Notes: generated by a model not told the origin, from the sequence alone. DNA of 64,000 bases from Ryuthela nishihirai (GCA_038380435.1 JAWZYU010000011.1:76319501-76383500); one strand, 5' to 3'. Positions 12,771 through 25,516 are shown, counted from the stretch's first letter. Numbers and translations: made by a program.

Positions 12771-13306
12771 GTAAAGCAGCCAAGGGCTATGGAGGTCCAA
12801 CCAGACTGTGCAATTTAATTCACCAAGTATGTATCCTAAGCTGCAGCTGCCGCATTTCGCCACTGGAAGACAATTCCAGCAAAGTCCTGTTTAGCATTGT
12901 CTGCCTACTGCATTGTCTGCCTCTGGGCTGTAGACACACTATTCATAATTTTAAATTTCATTAAACTGCAGTTATCAATTCTGGCGCCATAACCAAACCA
13001 ACGCAGTCTTTCTTCACACAATATTGAAGACTTCTTAGCCTAACCTCATCATTACTTAAAAACGTCGTACGCCCAAGATACTACATAAGGGTGCAGAATC
13101 AAAGGCATCATACTTCCTGCTTATAAATGGTGTATCTTTTGGTACCATAATATGTTTTAGAAAGGATCAAGCTATTATACAGTCTGATTTTAGCCTTCAA
13201 GATTATACACCTATTTTTCCCCACTCACCATAAATTCTTCAAAGTCCCAGCAGCAATCCCTATTCTTCCGTTTATCTCGTGCCGCACATCAGCGGTACTT
13301 AAACAA
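12771..13306 (-). mobile_element. RTE 3'-end fragment, old
   Basis: Minus-strand match to the last 550 bp of the RTE ORF and 3' UTR (compare 1660-2220). It begins with the conserved GCAGCCAAGGGCTATGGAGG-like 3' UTR complement and ends inside the C-terminal domain, so it is a 5'-truncated insertion. It has multiple stops and no CAT tail. Confidence 0.8.
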
Positions 13307-16300
13307 ATGTAACAGCATGAAAATACAGCTAATTCTCATCAAAAATGATCATCGTGAAGAAAAAAGGTAAGAGAGGCAATATGATTCCTTGTTCGCAAAT
13401 CTGTATGACTAATACAGAGTAATCGAAGATTGACTAATACAGAAAAACCAATATTATTTCGATGACCCTGAACAATGAAATGCGAGTAAGATCGGAGGAG
13501 CTTCTGATTGCCTTAAAATATCACCTAGCATCCTTATTCAGATTCGTATGAGGAGGGATATGCAATTCAAGTTTCAATCAATATCTGTCTCAAGGGTGCT
13601 TAAAATATTTTTTCTCTTCTTTCCGGAAGAATAAATGCTGTTACATCTGAAAAATATTTCGTTTGCTTTGTTTGACGTAATTCCTTCAGTCACCAACCAC
13701 ATTAACCTTTGTTCACAAAACCAAGTTACATGACTCAATCTGGCTCTCTTGTTTTTCTCGAATAGATTAAAAAATAAGATAGAATTTCCCCCAAGCAGCT
13801 TTGTTATCATAGAGACGTCATAGAGTAGATTTGTGAAGACAATGAGACCTCAGAAGAAATATTTTTTTTTACGTTTTGTAACAACTGACATCGGGATTTT
13901 TTTTCTTTCACATAAAGAGTTTACCGCTTGACTTCGGCCACAACGGTTTTAATCGAAGCGTAATTTATGGAACCGAAAGGGCCACCTGCTTAAGAAATGA
14001 TCGTTTTCGTCATCGTACAAATTCCGTTCTCATCTTTTAGAGCTCACCGCTGTACTTCCATCATTGCTGTTTCCCCCACGCATCAAGATGTGGGGACTCC
14101 CCGTCTGCCCCTCGCAGTATCCCTCTCCTCTTCCTTTCCCCACTTTCCTTTCCATTAACTGTCACGATGCTGATTTACAGCACAATGGAATGCGCCTGCG
14201 CTGTCTTTCGCCATCTCAGAAAATGTTTAGTCTTGTATATCTTTGCAACATTGGCTCTTGCATCCACATTCATGAGGATATCAACTTCTAGGCAATGAAA
14301 GAAACAAGTTATAAATTCTACTTCGTGGCTAGTACTGATGTGCGTCTCCTTTAGCTTTTTCTATTAATTACATTTGAGGGAAATTTTCTTCCATTAAAAA
14401 CGTTTTGAATTGTTTAAGCGAAAAGTGTTGCGGTACAAAAGAGGAAATGGCCAAACAAGGACAATTGTTATCACAAATCAGAAGCAATGTCTGCTTTTCG
14501 TCGGAGTCGCCATCTTTGTTTCGAGATATGCAGGTCAAAGTCTGTTCGGCAGCTATGTTTCGTGCTACCAATAGGTATCTTATGGGAAGCTTTAAGAAAA
14601 CGGGAAAACAAAGATAAAGCATTACAAACGCCAGATAGAAAAAGGGTAGAGAATGTGTTGGTTTCCAGACTGTGCTGAAACTTGAATTACGAAAACAAGA
14701 AAAAAAAATTATATTTTTTTGTCTTCTTAAAACATTCTTTTGACGATAGAGAATAGAATTTATAAGACAAAATGAGTCATATGAATGAAATCCACAAGAA
14801 CCAATACCATGATTTATATTGCGATTTTAATCAAATGTAATTTATGCCAGTCGTTATATTAAGCTGGAATTTAGCATTTTTATTTATAAAAGAGACATTA
14901 ACTAATAAATATTTTTATTGGAGATCGACTCTTATGTGAAGCTCAATTCTTACGTATTGATTAGTACAGTTATAGCGATAAAATTGTGTTTTTGTCTTTT
15001 GTATTTTCACCATTTAAGCAATGTACAAGGTGCTTCCAATGATTCATCATTAATTTTTTTATGTATTTATCTCTTAATGATTCTAACTTGATATATGAGC
15101 ATATTACCATGGTGATGTTTAGGATAGAATAAATTGCAGTGGTGACAAAAGTGTTCAACACGCCTGCCTTTTTTCGTGTTTATCTCCTTCATACTACTGA
15201 TTTCTAGACACGAAATTATTAAATACCACTCGTATTAAATTTTTAGCATTCACCCCAAAATATTTTTATGCTGATTTCATAGCAGTTTTTAGTTTTACTA
15301 GCTAAAAGAGTTTTTAAGTTATAATTATCTGAACACAATCAAGTATAAATTGCAATATGATAAGCATACATATCAAATTAACAAAAACTTAAGTTCCTTG
15401 TAATATTTCCTTTTTTCTGTATTTTAATTATTAAAGATTGTGACACATGTTAAAGGAAATATTCATCGTTTCAAGATGAATATTTTATTTTGCAGCCCTT
15501 TGTTTTAATGACGGCTTTCCATAATTTTCGGCATGGAATTAACAATTTAAGAAGCAGTTCTTCTGCAGCACTAAAAGTAAACACTAAAGGTAAGTACTTT
15601 AGTAAAAAAAACTTTTTACTAAAGTTTTAGTACTTGCTAAAAGTAAGTACTAAAAGTAAACAGCTATTAAATTCACGCTTCTCTGAATGCCTGTTTTTTT
15701 TTAATTTAATAACTCATTCTGTATCATAATTATCTATAGTATTATCTGGAGATTGTCCAATCCATTCTATCCTCCTCTTGATTCCATTTGCCAACCACTT
15801 TGGAAGAAATATCGTACTGTAGCAAGTCGCGAAAAAATGGAAAAAAAAGGAAACAATTTAGATTTTAGTATTTCGATGAAGTCTTTAGCTTTTACTAATC
15901 CTTTCAAGTCTTTAACTTTCACTAATCCTTTCACAATATGTAATCTTCCAATACCAAGACAGGCCATGCCACTCTATATACCATGACTTTGGTCAGATGT
16001 TTCACGGTAGCGTAACGACACAGGGCAGAACTACTCATGAGACTGACTCTTTAGTTAAGTACTATTCCAGTAAAGCAAAATCGACTTTTAAAATTACTTT
16101 TATCCAGTCCTCAATAGTCCACAGTGCATGTTCGTTACCCATTGTAATCGTTTACAGGACTGAAAATCTGCCAGTAAAGGTTCTGGACGAGATATGGAAC
16201 CTCGCAGTCCGATTTCTAGGAATCTTCCTGTTACAATTCTTCTGCACATTTTGTAATTTTCCCGCAATGTCCATTATTTTCTGTAGTTAAATTGAATCAG

Positions 16301-17018
16301 TTTCGCAAAAGTTTAATCTTTTACGCAGTACATCCTCAGAATGTAATTTTTTTTCTAGGTGGTAAAAGTTTTTCTCTGTCAACAATGGATCTAATTTCAG
16401 AATGTGTTTGAAATGTTCTCAAAAAAGCAGAAAGTCTATATGATACTTTAGCTACGATGTGACGCAAAAAAACCTTCTTTTTTTAGATGTATATTATATC
16501 TCTGATTATGAAGAACTTACTATAATTGCTCTTTATTAACACTGCACAAAACGTTGAATGCAATATACAACTGGCTGACGTCAACAAATTCACTTTTAAA
16601 GTTCAATGAAACATGTGCCAAAGCCAACAATCGCAATTTTATTAATATTCATCTGAAATTGGTCACGTAATAGAGTATTTGATTGTACCAGTATCCTGTT
16701 CAATCCTAGCATCGCCTTATGCCTCTAGTTTTATGGCTCTTTCAGAATATCTAAAGATGCATTTAAAATATGTAAAAACTGAAAACAGATTTGAAATCAG
16801 AGTACCAGAATATTTCAGAATGAATAATAAAAATTATATAAAGTTGGAAATTTAATGATTAGAGATTGGTTGTGTCACAAAGAGCATGCAAAAACACATG
16901 GTTTTATTCAGGACTTTTTACCCTAACTGCAACATTATGTTCTGCATGTCCGTCTTCATCCTCAACTAGAAATCAATCACTACCTTCGCACCTCTTGGTT
17001 TCTATACCTTTCCCTTCT
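13307..17018. other. 3.7-kb interval without recognised genes
   Basis: AT-rich, with only short frames and no domain match. Small local repeats occur: a hairpin-like AGTA/TACT-rich patch at 15590-15665 and a 27-bp unit present twice at about 15883-15940. Nothing here supports a gene. Confidence 0.4.
15590..15665. repeat. Short palindromic patch
   Basis: ACTTTAGTAAAA and TTTTTACTAAAGT face each other around 15596-15625, and AAGTA(A)GTACTAAAAGTAAAC units repeat on either side. It probably formed by local slippage and inversion. Confidence 0.6.
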
Positions 17019-17520
17019 TCAAGTGCTGATGTCCGTGTAAGATCTGTATTGTTGTGATCGATCAGGTATAAATCCAAATTGCTCATCAGAAATTATGTTA
17101 TTGCATAATAGAAAATAAAGAAGCTTAGATAATATACAACGCCCCAACATTTTAGGTGTGATGCTGGATATATTAGATCGATAATTATTTGGATCAGTAG
17201 GATTGTCTTTTTTCTTTATCTTAAGATAGGGGTAACAATGGCGTGACGCCAATCTTTAGGTTTCTTGCCTGCTTAATAATAGGCATTGTGGGAGCAAGGA
17301 GAGTTTTGTAGAGATACTACCATTAAGCTCTTGAAAAGAAAAGAAGAAATTCCATCACTCCCTGGTGAAGATCTTGCAGGCATATTTGCAATCGCTGTAT
17401 TAACAAATGTACATCGGAGAAGACGTCATCAGATGCTGAATGATTGTTCGGAGCACACTGGAATTCGTGATCTCCAACATAGGCAGATTGAAATGTATTT
17501 GTCAACAGAGTAGCCTTTTC
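17019..17520 (-). pseudogene. Non-LTR reverse transcriptase fragment (CR1/Jockey group)
   Basis: On the minus strand, fragments read in order as a fingers-region remnant with PGSDGIP-like residues (about 17380-17340), then WRHAIVTP (out of frame near 17240), DPNNYR (about 17195) and IISDEQFGFIPDR (about 17070). These are the fingers-to-palm segments of a LINE RT. Both ends are truncated and at least two frameshifts are present. No catalytic box is left. Confidence 0.6.
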
Positions 17521-17789
17521 AGTATCAGAGGTTGCCTATGATCCGTCGGGAGTTTTTAATGGGGGGTGGGATCTGGTTTGTACCTCTTAACCTTGATCTT
17601 GCATCCTTATAGAAGGAATTTTTATTCCTTTCGTCGCATAAATTATTTAAGTCTGCTAGATTAAACATCGGAAGAACAACAGTCAGATTTTCTTATGACC
17701 TTTAAGGAAATCGAGATATTAATGTTAAGTTTATTTTTATGCAACATGTTTTCTAATTAAATAAATTAATATCATATTTTTTTTAAAAA

Positions 17790-18045
17790 TCGAGATATTT
17801 TTTCTTTCTCATTTGGTCCAACCTCTCCTACAAACAGATATTGGACTTTTTTTATTTTTTCAAATGATTACAAAATTCTCTTTTTGTTGGATAGGTGTTG
17901 ATAAAATATTATTTTTCTAGTTTATAGAATCTTACAGCAGTCTAAATTTGCGCCATCGGAGGTGGTAAAAGTTGAAAAAAAAAACGGCAAACTTTTATAT
18001 CGATATCGCAGTCACTGCTAGAAATCTGATATTTCGGTAATATAG
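17790..18045 (-). repeat. Dispersed repeat of unknown class, copy 1
   Basis: Read as reverse complement, this resembles 21790-22090 and 62150-62390: the shared blocks contain AAAAGTTTGCCGTTTT and ACCTATCCAAC(A/T)AAAA-like words in the same order. It is non-coding, and no terminal repeats or target duplications were identified. Confidence 0.4.
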
Positions 18046-18239
18046 TGAAGTGTTGAGGTATAGGAGTTTACATTGGAAGCATCTTAGAAAAGGATGTCTC
18101 ACTACGGAATGAATTTGTTGCATTAAGGAACAGTGTCTTTACTCAATGAACCTTATCCCTTTTCGAATTTTACACTTCTTTTCCAAGCGCAGTGTTCATT
18201 GCGTTTGAAAATTCGTTCCAGTTTATCGTGCACAATATA

Positions 18240-18445
18240 TTCTACACATGAAAGTGATGGGGCAGTTTCCATTCGTGCTGCTCAGACTTGGTTCAAGAAG
18301 TTCAAACACGGGCTTCGAAAGTAAACAGCGATCGGGACTACCAATATCGGTAGATGGCAACATTCTGTGCCACGTTGTTGTAGCTGATATATCGACAAGC
18401 ACTCGCAGGCTCTCGTCCGAACTTGGTTGCTCAGAAGCAACTATA
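18240..18445 (+). pseudogene. mariner transposase, N-terminal half
   Basis: The helix-turn-helix DNA-binding region of a mariner transposase (SIRAAQTWFKKFKHG, then a frameshift and a stop, then RSGLPISVDGN and STRRLSSELGCSEATI). It ends where the LINE begins. The stop and frameshift near 18320 show that this copy cannot encode an active enzyme. Confidence 0.7.
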
Positions 18446-19616
18446 TTTACATTAATGATCTAGATTCCATTAACCTAACAGGTAAATTAACTGTTTTTGC
18501 TGACGACACTTGCCTAACATATACTGGTTCTGATTCTTCGATTATTTTTAAACAAGCAAATAGTGATCTAGAATTAATTAGAAACTGGACCACGCGTAAT
18601 TTTTTAACAATTAATCTGACAAAGACAAATGCAGTTTATTTCTACTTAAAGAAAAATAGTTCTGTTACAGATATTTTGCACCGCAATAAATTGAAATATC
18701 ATGATACGAATTGTTCATCGAAAAGTCACTGTAATTGTCCTCAAATTCCTTTTGTGCCGTCAGTGAAATATTTAGGTATTTGGATTGATGCAGGCCTAAC
18801 TTGGAAAGTGCATGTAACGTGGGTAAAAAGAAAGGTCATCCGTAACCAGGCCCGCTTATATCTTGTAAGACATTTAGTTTCATTTAAATTTATGTGTACA
18901 CTATATTATGCATTAATCCATTCTCAACTAACATATGGTATAAAATCTTGGGGAGGCATGTATTTCAATAATTTTAAACAACTTTTAGTGCTGCAAAAGA
19001 GATTTATTCGCTTATTAACTAAAAGCCCAAAAACGCAACCTTCATTACCTTTGTTTCGAGAAGCAGGAATTTTGCCTATACGCTATGATTATTTTTTCGA
19101 AATAATTAAATACTTTTACTTTAGAAATGATAGCATTAAAATTGACACGAATAATTACCAATTACGACGAGATAAAAACATAAATTATGAAATTCCTGCA
19201 TTACATAAGGAAATTTTTAGGCACTATTATTTGTATTTAGCACCGAAATTTCTTTCCTCTCTCTCAGTCAGCATGAAAAATATCACGAATTATCATTTGT
19301 TTTCTAAAGTTCTCAAGAAATACATTTTGAAACTGGATGATGTGAAAACTTTTTGCATTAATCTACTATAACTGTTATATGTAACATGGATATTGAATGT
19401 TTCTGACTTTCTGACTTTCACACTTCTGGATTATAGAAATTTTTTGTTTTGAGTTGTTTTCGTTTTTTTTTTGTGTATTATTCAATGTGACGACTGATGT
19501 TTTCAATTGAAATTGTTTCTATATTGAGATCTCACGAACGAGCCTGCTCTTGTGAGACCTCAAAAGTTTTTGTATACTGTAAAACATTATCTGAAATAAA
19601 AATTATCTATCTATCT
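18446..19616 (+). mobile_element. CR1/Jockey-group LINE 3' end, with ATCT tail
   Basis: A 5'-truncated LINE inserted in a mariner. It carries the last third of the RT ORF (to 19371), a 3' UTR of about 220 bp and a tail of TATCTATCTATCT at about 19602-19616, after which the mariner continues. The ORF is open, so the insertion is younger than the mariner that it breaks. Confidence 0.75.
18450..19371 (+). CDS. LINE ORF2, C-terminal third of reverse transcriptase (truncated, open)
   Basis: The frame is uninterrupted for about 307 codons. It opens with YINDLDSINLTGKLTVFADDT, which contains the catalytic FADD motif C (about 18500-18511). It continues with LTINLTKTNAVYF, KYLGIWIDAGLTWKVHV (thumb) and SQLTYGIKSWGG, and ends with a conserved CR1/Jockey-type C-terminal tail. 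The endonuclease and the first RT motifs are missing because of 5' truncation, so it cannot work on its own. The apparent ATG at 18427 belongs to the mariner junction and is not a real start. Confidence 0.75.
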
Positions 19617-20290
19617 GCAACGCATCGGTGAGACAGCCAAGAGGTGCGAAGTGTTCCGTATGAATTGACTAAACGATGTGCAGGAAAACTACTCGCTAAT
19701 CCACATGATCACAGTTTCATCAAGTGAATTATTACGTGAGAGGAAATATGGATCTTTTTCAACTAACCGAGCATCCAAAACCAGTGGGTTGACCCAGGTT
19801 AGTCCACACTTTCTCTCCCAAAGGTGGGACGTTTCGAAACGAAGGCAATAGTGTATGTTTGGTATAATTTTGAGGGTGCAACGCACTTCAAACTGGTTCA
19901 CGATGGACGTTCTATCAATGCCGACCTCTACTCAGCACAATTGGAGCGCTTGTACTCTATGATGCTTCAGTGCTACCCAGGATTGATAAACAAACATCAG
20001 GTACTCTCCTAACAAGAAAACGCAAAATCGCACACTGCAATTCGGACCAAAGAAAATTTTCGAGAACTGACATTTTAACTACTTCCTCACCCAGCGTATA
20101 GTACGGACCTAGCTCCTTCCGACTACTATGGCTGATTTTCTTCGAGTTTACGATTTCTTCGAGTTTTCTTTGGGTTCAAATATTTCAGGAAGTCGAAAAC
20201 CAATGTAGGGAGTTTTTCACTTCCAAGAACCAAACATGGTATAGAAGAAAAGTCGAACAACTTTCAGAGAGATGGCTACGAATTTTAACC
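19617..20290 (+). pseudogene. mariner transposase, C-terminal half
   Basis: Catalytic half of the mariner transposase in three frames: HRIGETAKRCEVF (19622), WVDPG (about 19790), AIVYVWYNFEGATHFKLVHD (19845-19905), INADLYSAQLERLYSMM, KSHTAI in place of the family's second Asp region, then HPAYSTDLAPSDYYG (about 20090-20135). Several frameshifts and stops are present, so it is inactive. Confidence 0.7.
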
Positions 20291-21789
20291 ATCATCTAAA
20301 GAACATTTTATCTCAGAACAGCCATTGTTTTCTAATTTTAAATTTTTGAATTGCAAAACTATAGATATCTCTGTAAAGTAACCTGTAGCCATATAGGGCT
20401 ATAGATAATGACACCATACTATTTTCTTTATAACTCGAAGATACATAAATATGGCGGAAAAAAAATCCTAAATAAGTCTGAAGATTGATAGTAATGTAAA
20501 AAATATATCTGCAAACTATCAACACTGCCATTTCAGTGCTGAGCTGGAGTCCAGCGTTAACCTTTTGCTGTTTTCCAAAACATGTTGTTAAAACCCGAAT
20601 TGCTTTTAATTAAAAATTATTTAATTATTATCAAAATCCTAAGAACAATAATGCTAATAAAATTTGAAGTTCAAAATATAATATATAAATAACAGATGTA
20701 TGTTTGATCCAATAAAATATTTGAGGTTTGTTTTTACCCACTCATTTTACTCGCGTATATCGAACCCATTACTAAAAGTGATTACGGGATCGCTGTTAAT
20801 TGATTTACAGCATACTCCTGGATCGAACTATTGAAGCTTTAGTTTCTGCAATTGCTAATGTATGGTTTCCAATAGCCGGGTAAGGCAAATTTTTGAACTT
20901 TTGTGTTATGTGTGATATCTTGAGGAGCAAAACCAGTGCATTCAGATGAGCCACGGATCTTTCAAACTGTTGTACCTTTTTTGCTAAAGCCAAAAATATT
21001 AGTTAAATGCACGAAACTTTCATTTAACGCGAGCCCAGCCAACGCGATTCGCTAAAAGGGGTTATAAATAAACTCATTGTCTTCTATCAAATTGCAAAAA
21101 GTTAAACAAACTTCGAAAAAATTTTACTCACACAGCTTAAATGATGGAAAAAAACTATAAAATCCTGGTGAATCAGTTTAGCCATCGCTGTTGTCGTGAG
21201 AAACGCCTTCTACAAAAGCACTGATTGTCAAAGTCATTGAAGAGTCACTTTCTGTTCAGAGTCAGTGCATGAGTTTGTCAGGGGAATTCCACTCTGACTT
21301 AACACGATAGAATGTGAAGCGTAGTTGTGAAGAAGAAATCGTTATCGGTTGTAATCGTGAGTTGATACTTTCTTTGTTGACATTCTTTGTGGCTTGTGAA
21401 CGTAAGAAGTAGTGATCAGCAGTTTCTCTTAAACACCATTGATGAACAGAAGAAGTAAAAGGAGTATTTTTATAGCTATATGGTCCATATGCTTCCTACT
21501 ATTACCCGACAGAACTTCATATTTCACTGGTATATAAGACAAAAATGTTAACTAAAGATGATCCATCTAGCTAGTTTCAGAATGCATACATTATCAACTA
21601 AGGAAACAAATGTTGCATATTTAAAGCTTCTTTCTCATAAAAAAAAAAGACACTCTCAGCAGGTTGAACTGAAAACTAAATTAAAGCCAACTAAAGCACA
21701 TATCATTCCTGGGGCGTACCGTAATGTCGTTTTCAAAAATAATGAAGTTTTTCGTTTGCCTACTATCGTATTTTATTAGTACTTATAAG
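20291..21789. other. AT-rich interval without recognised genes
   Basis: No domain or repeat family was recognised in this 1.5 kb. A 73-codon frame at 21558-21779 is rich in Lys and Thr but shows no motif. Confidence 0.4.
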
Positions 21790-22090
21790 ACATACGTATT
21801 TCTCATTTATTCCTTAAAATGAAAAAGTTGCTTTTCTCACACCCATCTGAGAAAAGGGGCAGATTGTTGCTGTAAGTAGCCTCTTGACACCTTATAACCA
21901 AAATTTAAAATTTCTGCAATAAACAGATCACTTGCAATATTCGTCAAAAGTTTCGCCGTTTTCCGTATGTGCGTTATAATGATACAAATTTAAACTACCT
22001 AAATATTTGAAAAATGCGAACCATAATATTTCATTACTACCTATCCAACTAAAAAGGAATTTTCGCATTTCCTCTTAAAAACAGTAGTAT
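21790..22090 (+). repeat. Dispersed repeat of unknown class, copy 2
   Basis: Aligns over about 240 bp with 62150-62390 in the same orientation. Shared words include TGAGAAAAG, TTGCTGT, GCAATATTCGT and TGAAAAATGCGA. A weaker echo of the middle part is seen again at 22180-22240. Non-coding. Confidence 0.5.
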
Positions 22091-22563
22091 TCCCCACACC
22101 CTCCCTGGGTGTACGGAGGTCAATTTATTTTTGTAAATACAAATCTCACGATACTAAAATTTCATTATCAAATGTCACAATTTCTAGCATAAATACATTG
22201 TGTGCAATATTTGTTTGTAATTTTCAAATTTTTCCACCATTAGAGGGCTCAATTGAAACGTTTAAAAGATTCGGAGAGTAAGAATCGTAACATTCTTCAA
22301 TTTTTTTATCCCTGCCTAGAAGTCGTTTGTCTGTAGAAAACAGAATTTCAGGTTTCTTAGGATCAAATTTAAGTCAAGCGCCTAAGTCCAATGACCGTAA
22401 ACGTAGTTACAATAAACACCAAAGAACAAAACATTATAACCAGTGCCTCTTTATGCAAATCAAAGCAACTGCAGGTAAACGACGGCACGTGCAAATGTCA
22501 TTAAACCGTATAAATCACACCTGACACTGAGCTCTGTTAATCGGTGTTATTCATGCTCTTCAG

Positions 22564-23600
22564 ATGGGAAAGATAGAGGACTTAAGTGAGTGTGACAATG
22601 GCCAAATTTTAATGGCCAGGCGACGGGATCACAGCATTTCCGAGGCGTCAAGACTTCTGGGGTGATCATGGTCAGCCGTGGTTAGTAACTTCAAAAAGTG
22701 GTCCGAGGAAGGAAAAATCACGAACACCGGTAAGGTGTGGGCCGACCACGGTTCATCGATGCTAGAGATGAGCGAAGGCTAATCCCGTATGGTATGAGCC
22801 AACCGAAGGGATACTGTGGCGCAACTCGCTCATCATTGTTAGTGGCTGGAATAATGTGTCACAACACACAATACATCGAACCCTGCTGAAAATGAGGCTG
22901 CGTAACCGCAGGCCGCTCCGAATGCCCATGCTAACCTCGGTTCACCGTCGAAAGCGCCTTTAATGGGCACGCGAGCATCAAAACTGGACCTTGAATGATT
23001 GGAAGAAGGTCGTCTGGTCCGATTAAACTCGTTTCCTGTTGCACCATGTGGATGGCCGGGTACGTGTGTGTCGTTTACCTGGGTAAGTGTTTGCACCAGG
23101 TATTGAACCGTGGGACGAAAACAAGCCTGTGGAGGAAGTATAATGCTTTGGGCAATGTTCTGCTGGAAAAGTTTCGGTCTAGTCATTCATGTGCAGGAAA
23201 CTATGACGTCTACCACCTACCTAAACATCATTGCAGACCACGTACATCCTCTCATGGCAACAGTATATCCCTCTAATAGTGCCTTCTTTCAGCAGGATAA
23301 TGCGACATGCCACAATGCCCAGATTGTTTGAGAATGTTTTCGTGGAACATGACGAAGACTTCCAGGTATTGCCCTGGACTCAAAACTTTCCGGACATCAA
23401 TTAAATCGAGCATTTGTGGTTTGTATTGGAACAGCATATCCGATTTGCGACGGTTCAACCGCGTAACTTACAAGAGTAAAAGATCTTCTGGTAACGTGTT
23501 GATACCTGATACCACAAGACACCTTTAGAAATCTTGTAGCATTCATGCCTCGCTGGGTAAAGAGCTGTTTTGGCGGCACGTGGAGGACCAATATCATATT
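22564..23600 (+). pseudogene. Tc1-like transposase, decayed
   Basis: A Tc1/mariner-superfamily transposase of the Tc1 group. The N-terminal paired-like domain opens with MGKIEDLSECDNGQI (22564). The conserved GGGSIMLW-type block appears as CGGSIMLWAMFCWKSFG (23128-23178), followed by STTYLNIIADHVHPLMATVY and AFFQQDNATCHNA with the second catalytic Asp (23280-23322). It ends with the IPQDTFRNLV region near 23510. Stops and frameshifts occur throughout (for example after ASRLLG, and at 23329), so this is an old copy. Terminal inverted repeats were not found by eye. Confidence 0.85.
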
Positions 23601-25124
23601 AGGCAGGTAGTCGTAATGTTTTGGCTCTTCGGTGTATTTGTTAACGAAACAAGCGTAAGTGAACGAACACGTGTGTCCACATTCTAACCCTTTCGCCAGT
23701 AGAGCGATATATGGAAGGAAATTCATGATCTGTTTGGATGGAATTTCAGTATTGCTTTTGGCGTATATATTGTTTGTACGGATGGACAGGTTAAAAATAT
23801 ATGCATAAGTCGTGCAATTTAACCAGTAAATTTCAATTGGTGTGAATTAAAATGAAATGGAATAGTTTTATGACTTTTGTTTTCGTCATATTGTCCCTTT
23901 TCAAAAGTTCTTTGAAGTCTAAGAATCTCCAACTCTTATGAAGTGGTGTTACCAAAGAAGGAAGATATTCCCCCAATGGCAAAAGAAGGAGTCAGAACCA
24001 TTGCGCAGTTTCACTGAGTTCCGGTATTGAGAGTTACTCATAGATCATCACCCCCCCCCCCGAAAAAAATGTAATTCCTGGTACCGCCTTTGATCTTAAA
24101 TCGACAACCAAATGGCTTCCCTGTTCTTTAACGTGAAATATCATTTACCAGTGTCTTATTAATTCTTTCTTTGCATTTTAATGCCGTGTGGATATGAATA
24201 ACCCATTCTCCTTGGTGCAGTGTTATTACGTTGACGCTGTGCTGAAGGGTCTGTGTATGCAATCCGCACTTAGCATGATTGTTGTTCCGTTATAGCCTTC
24301 TGCTGACTTTGATGGTCTGATCATAATTTGCAAAGAAATAAAGCGAAAAGTCGTGATTTAATATTTTCATTATTAGTTGACATTTTGCTCGAAAAGTTTG
24401 ACCATCACCAGTCATGACCGCTAACATGAAAATGGAGCGATCATCAACGAATACGAACAAATTAAAATCTGACTGGCAGTCAGCAACGAATGTTTGTCCC
24501 CATGCTTTCGGTCCCAGACTGGACGTATCTTAAGCTAGATCTGAGGAGCAATGCTGTGAGAAACGTGACGTGGCGTCATATCATGTGATTTCTAGACATC
24601 GTAGTCGATCGCTTCGTATGGTAGCAGACGTCATCGAAAGGGCAGACAGAAAGGACGTTGACTTTAAAAATGTGGAGACATTTCCAATTTGAGAGATTGA
24701 CTTTTAGCAATGCAATCGAACACCGAAAATCATTAAATATACATGAGTTTTACAAAATAAATTGATTTGGTAAAGCTTAAAAAAAGGTAATAATAAAAAA
24801 TTCGCATTTTTTTTTATTATAATTATTTATAACAGTTTTTATCCCCACTACTGCGAATATTTTTACTGAGTCATGTCTTATTAAATTCATTATTATTTAC
24901 TAGTTAAATGAGTCTACAGCTCTCATATATTGAAAAATATATGAATGCTTTTCACCTTATTCGGAGGTAGGACTTTCTCAGGTTAAACAAAACTTACATT
25001 CTGAGAATAATTATCAGGCTATTATTTTTCCTTTTCATATTTAGACTTGAAATCGGGACGAAAACATAAAAATCTATTGTTGCTTCTCAAATTCGGGTCG
25101 AAATAAAATCAAAACACATTTTCA
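23601..25124. other. 1.5-kb interval without recognised genes
   Basis: Mostly unique-looking DNA, with a C-run at 24050-24061. I see no gene. Confidence 0.4.
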
Positions 25125-25135
25125 GTTATATGGTG

Positions 25136-25516
25136 GGACGGGGGTGGCTCAGTCGGTAGCGCGCCAGGCTCGTAATCTGTAGTTCCCAGGTTCGAGTCCC
25201 AGCTGGGTCAGCGTTGAGATTTATCTCCGCAAAACTCCCTGCCCACTTTCAATAGGGGACACCGATGAGCTTGTAAAGGCCGCCGTCCGTCGGATGGGAC
25301 GTTAAGCCGTGGCTCCATGTGCGGGAGAGCCATACCCTGTGCACGTTAAAGAACACGCTGGATGGCCTTGACGGGAGGCTACCATCTGTCTCCCAACAGC
25401 TGTTCCAGTGAGTCCCCTCCCCCAACCTTCTCTGAGCCTTCGGGGTCCATGTGACCTGGTCATTTAGCCCATGGTGTGCAAAAAAGTGCCGCTCAGAGGT
25501 TAAACAACCCAACCCA
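25136..25516 (+). mobile_element. tRNA-derived SINE, family A, full length (381 bp)
   Basis: The head has a Pol III A box (GTGGCTCAGTCGGTAGCGCG) and B box (GGTTCGAGTCC) in tRNA spacing, with CGT in the anticodon position. The body contains GTCGGATGGGACGTTAAGCC and GCACGTTAAAGAACACGCTGG, resembling a core shared by SINEs of many invertebrates. The 3' end is AGGTTAAACAACCCAACCCA. An 11-bp direct repeat, GTTATATGGTG, flanks it at 25125-25135 and 25517-25527 and proves insertion by retrotransposition. Confidence 0.9.

Larger units (their letters stand above)
18060..20290 (+). mobile_element. mariner transposon split by a LINE insertion
   Basis: Two halves of one mariner transposase flank the LINE at 18446-19616. 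The left half (about 18240-18445) covers the DNA-binding region, with AVSIRAAQTWFKKF and RSGLPISVD. The right half (19617-20290) resumes with HRIGETAKR, then a damaged WVDPG box (about 19790), the GRSINADLYSAQLERL segment (19905-19950) and the catalytic tail TDLAPSDYYG (about 20105-20135). The halves meet at the expected place in the family's order. Inverted terminal repeats were not located. Confidence 0.75.

Noticed and set aside
25136..25212. tRNA-Thr gene (CGT position in the loop)
   Set aside because: The same head occurs in several copies fused to the same 300-bp body, with target duplications: it is a SINE.
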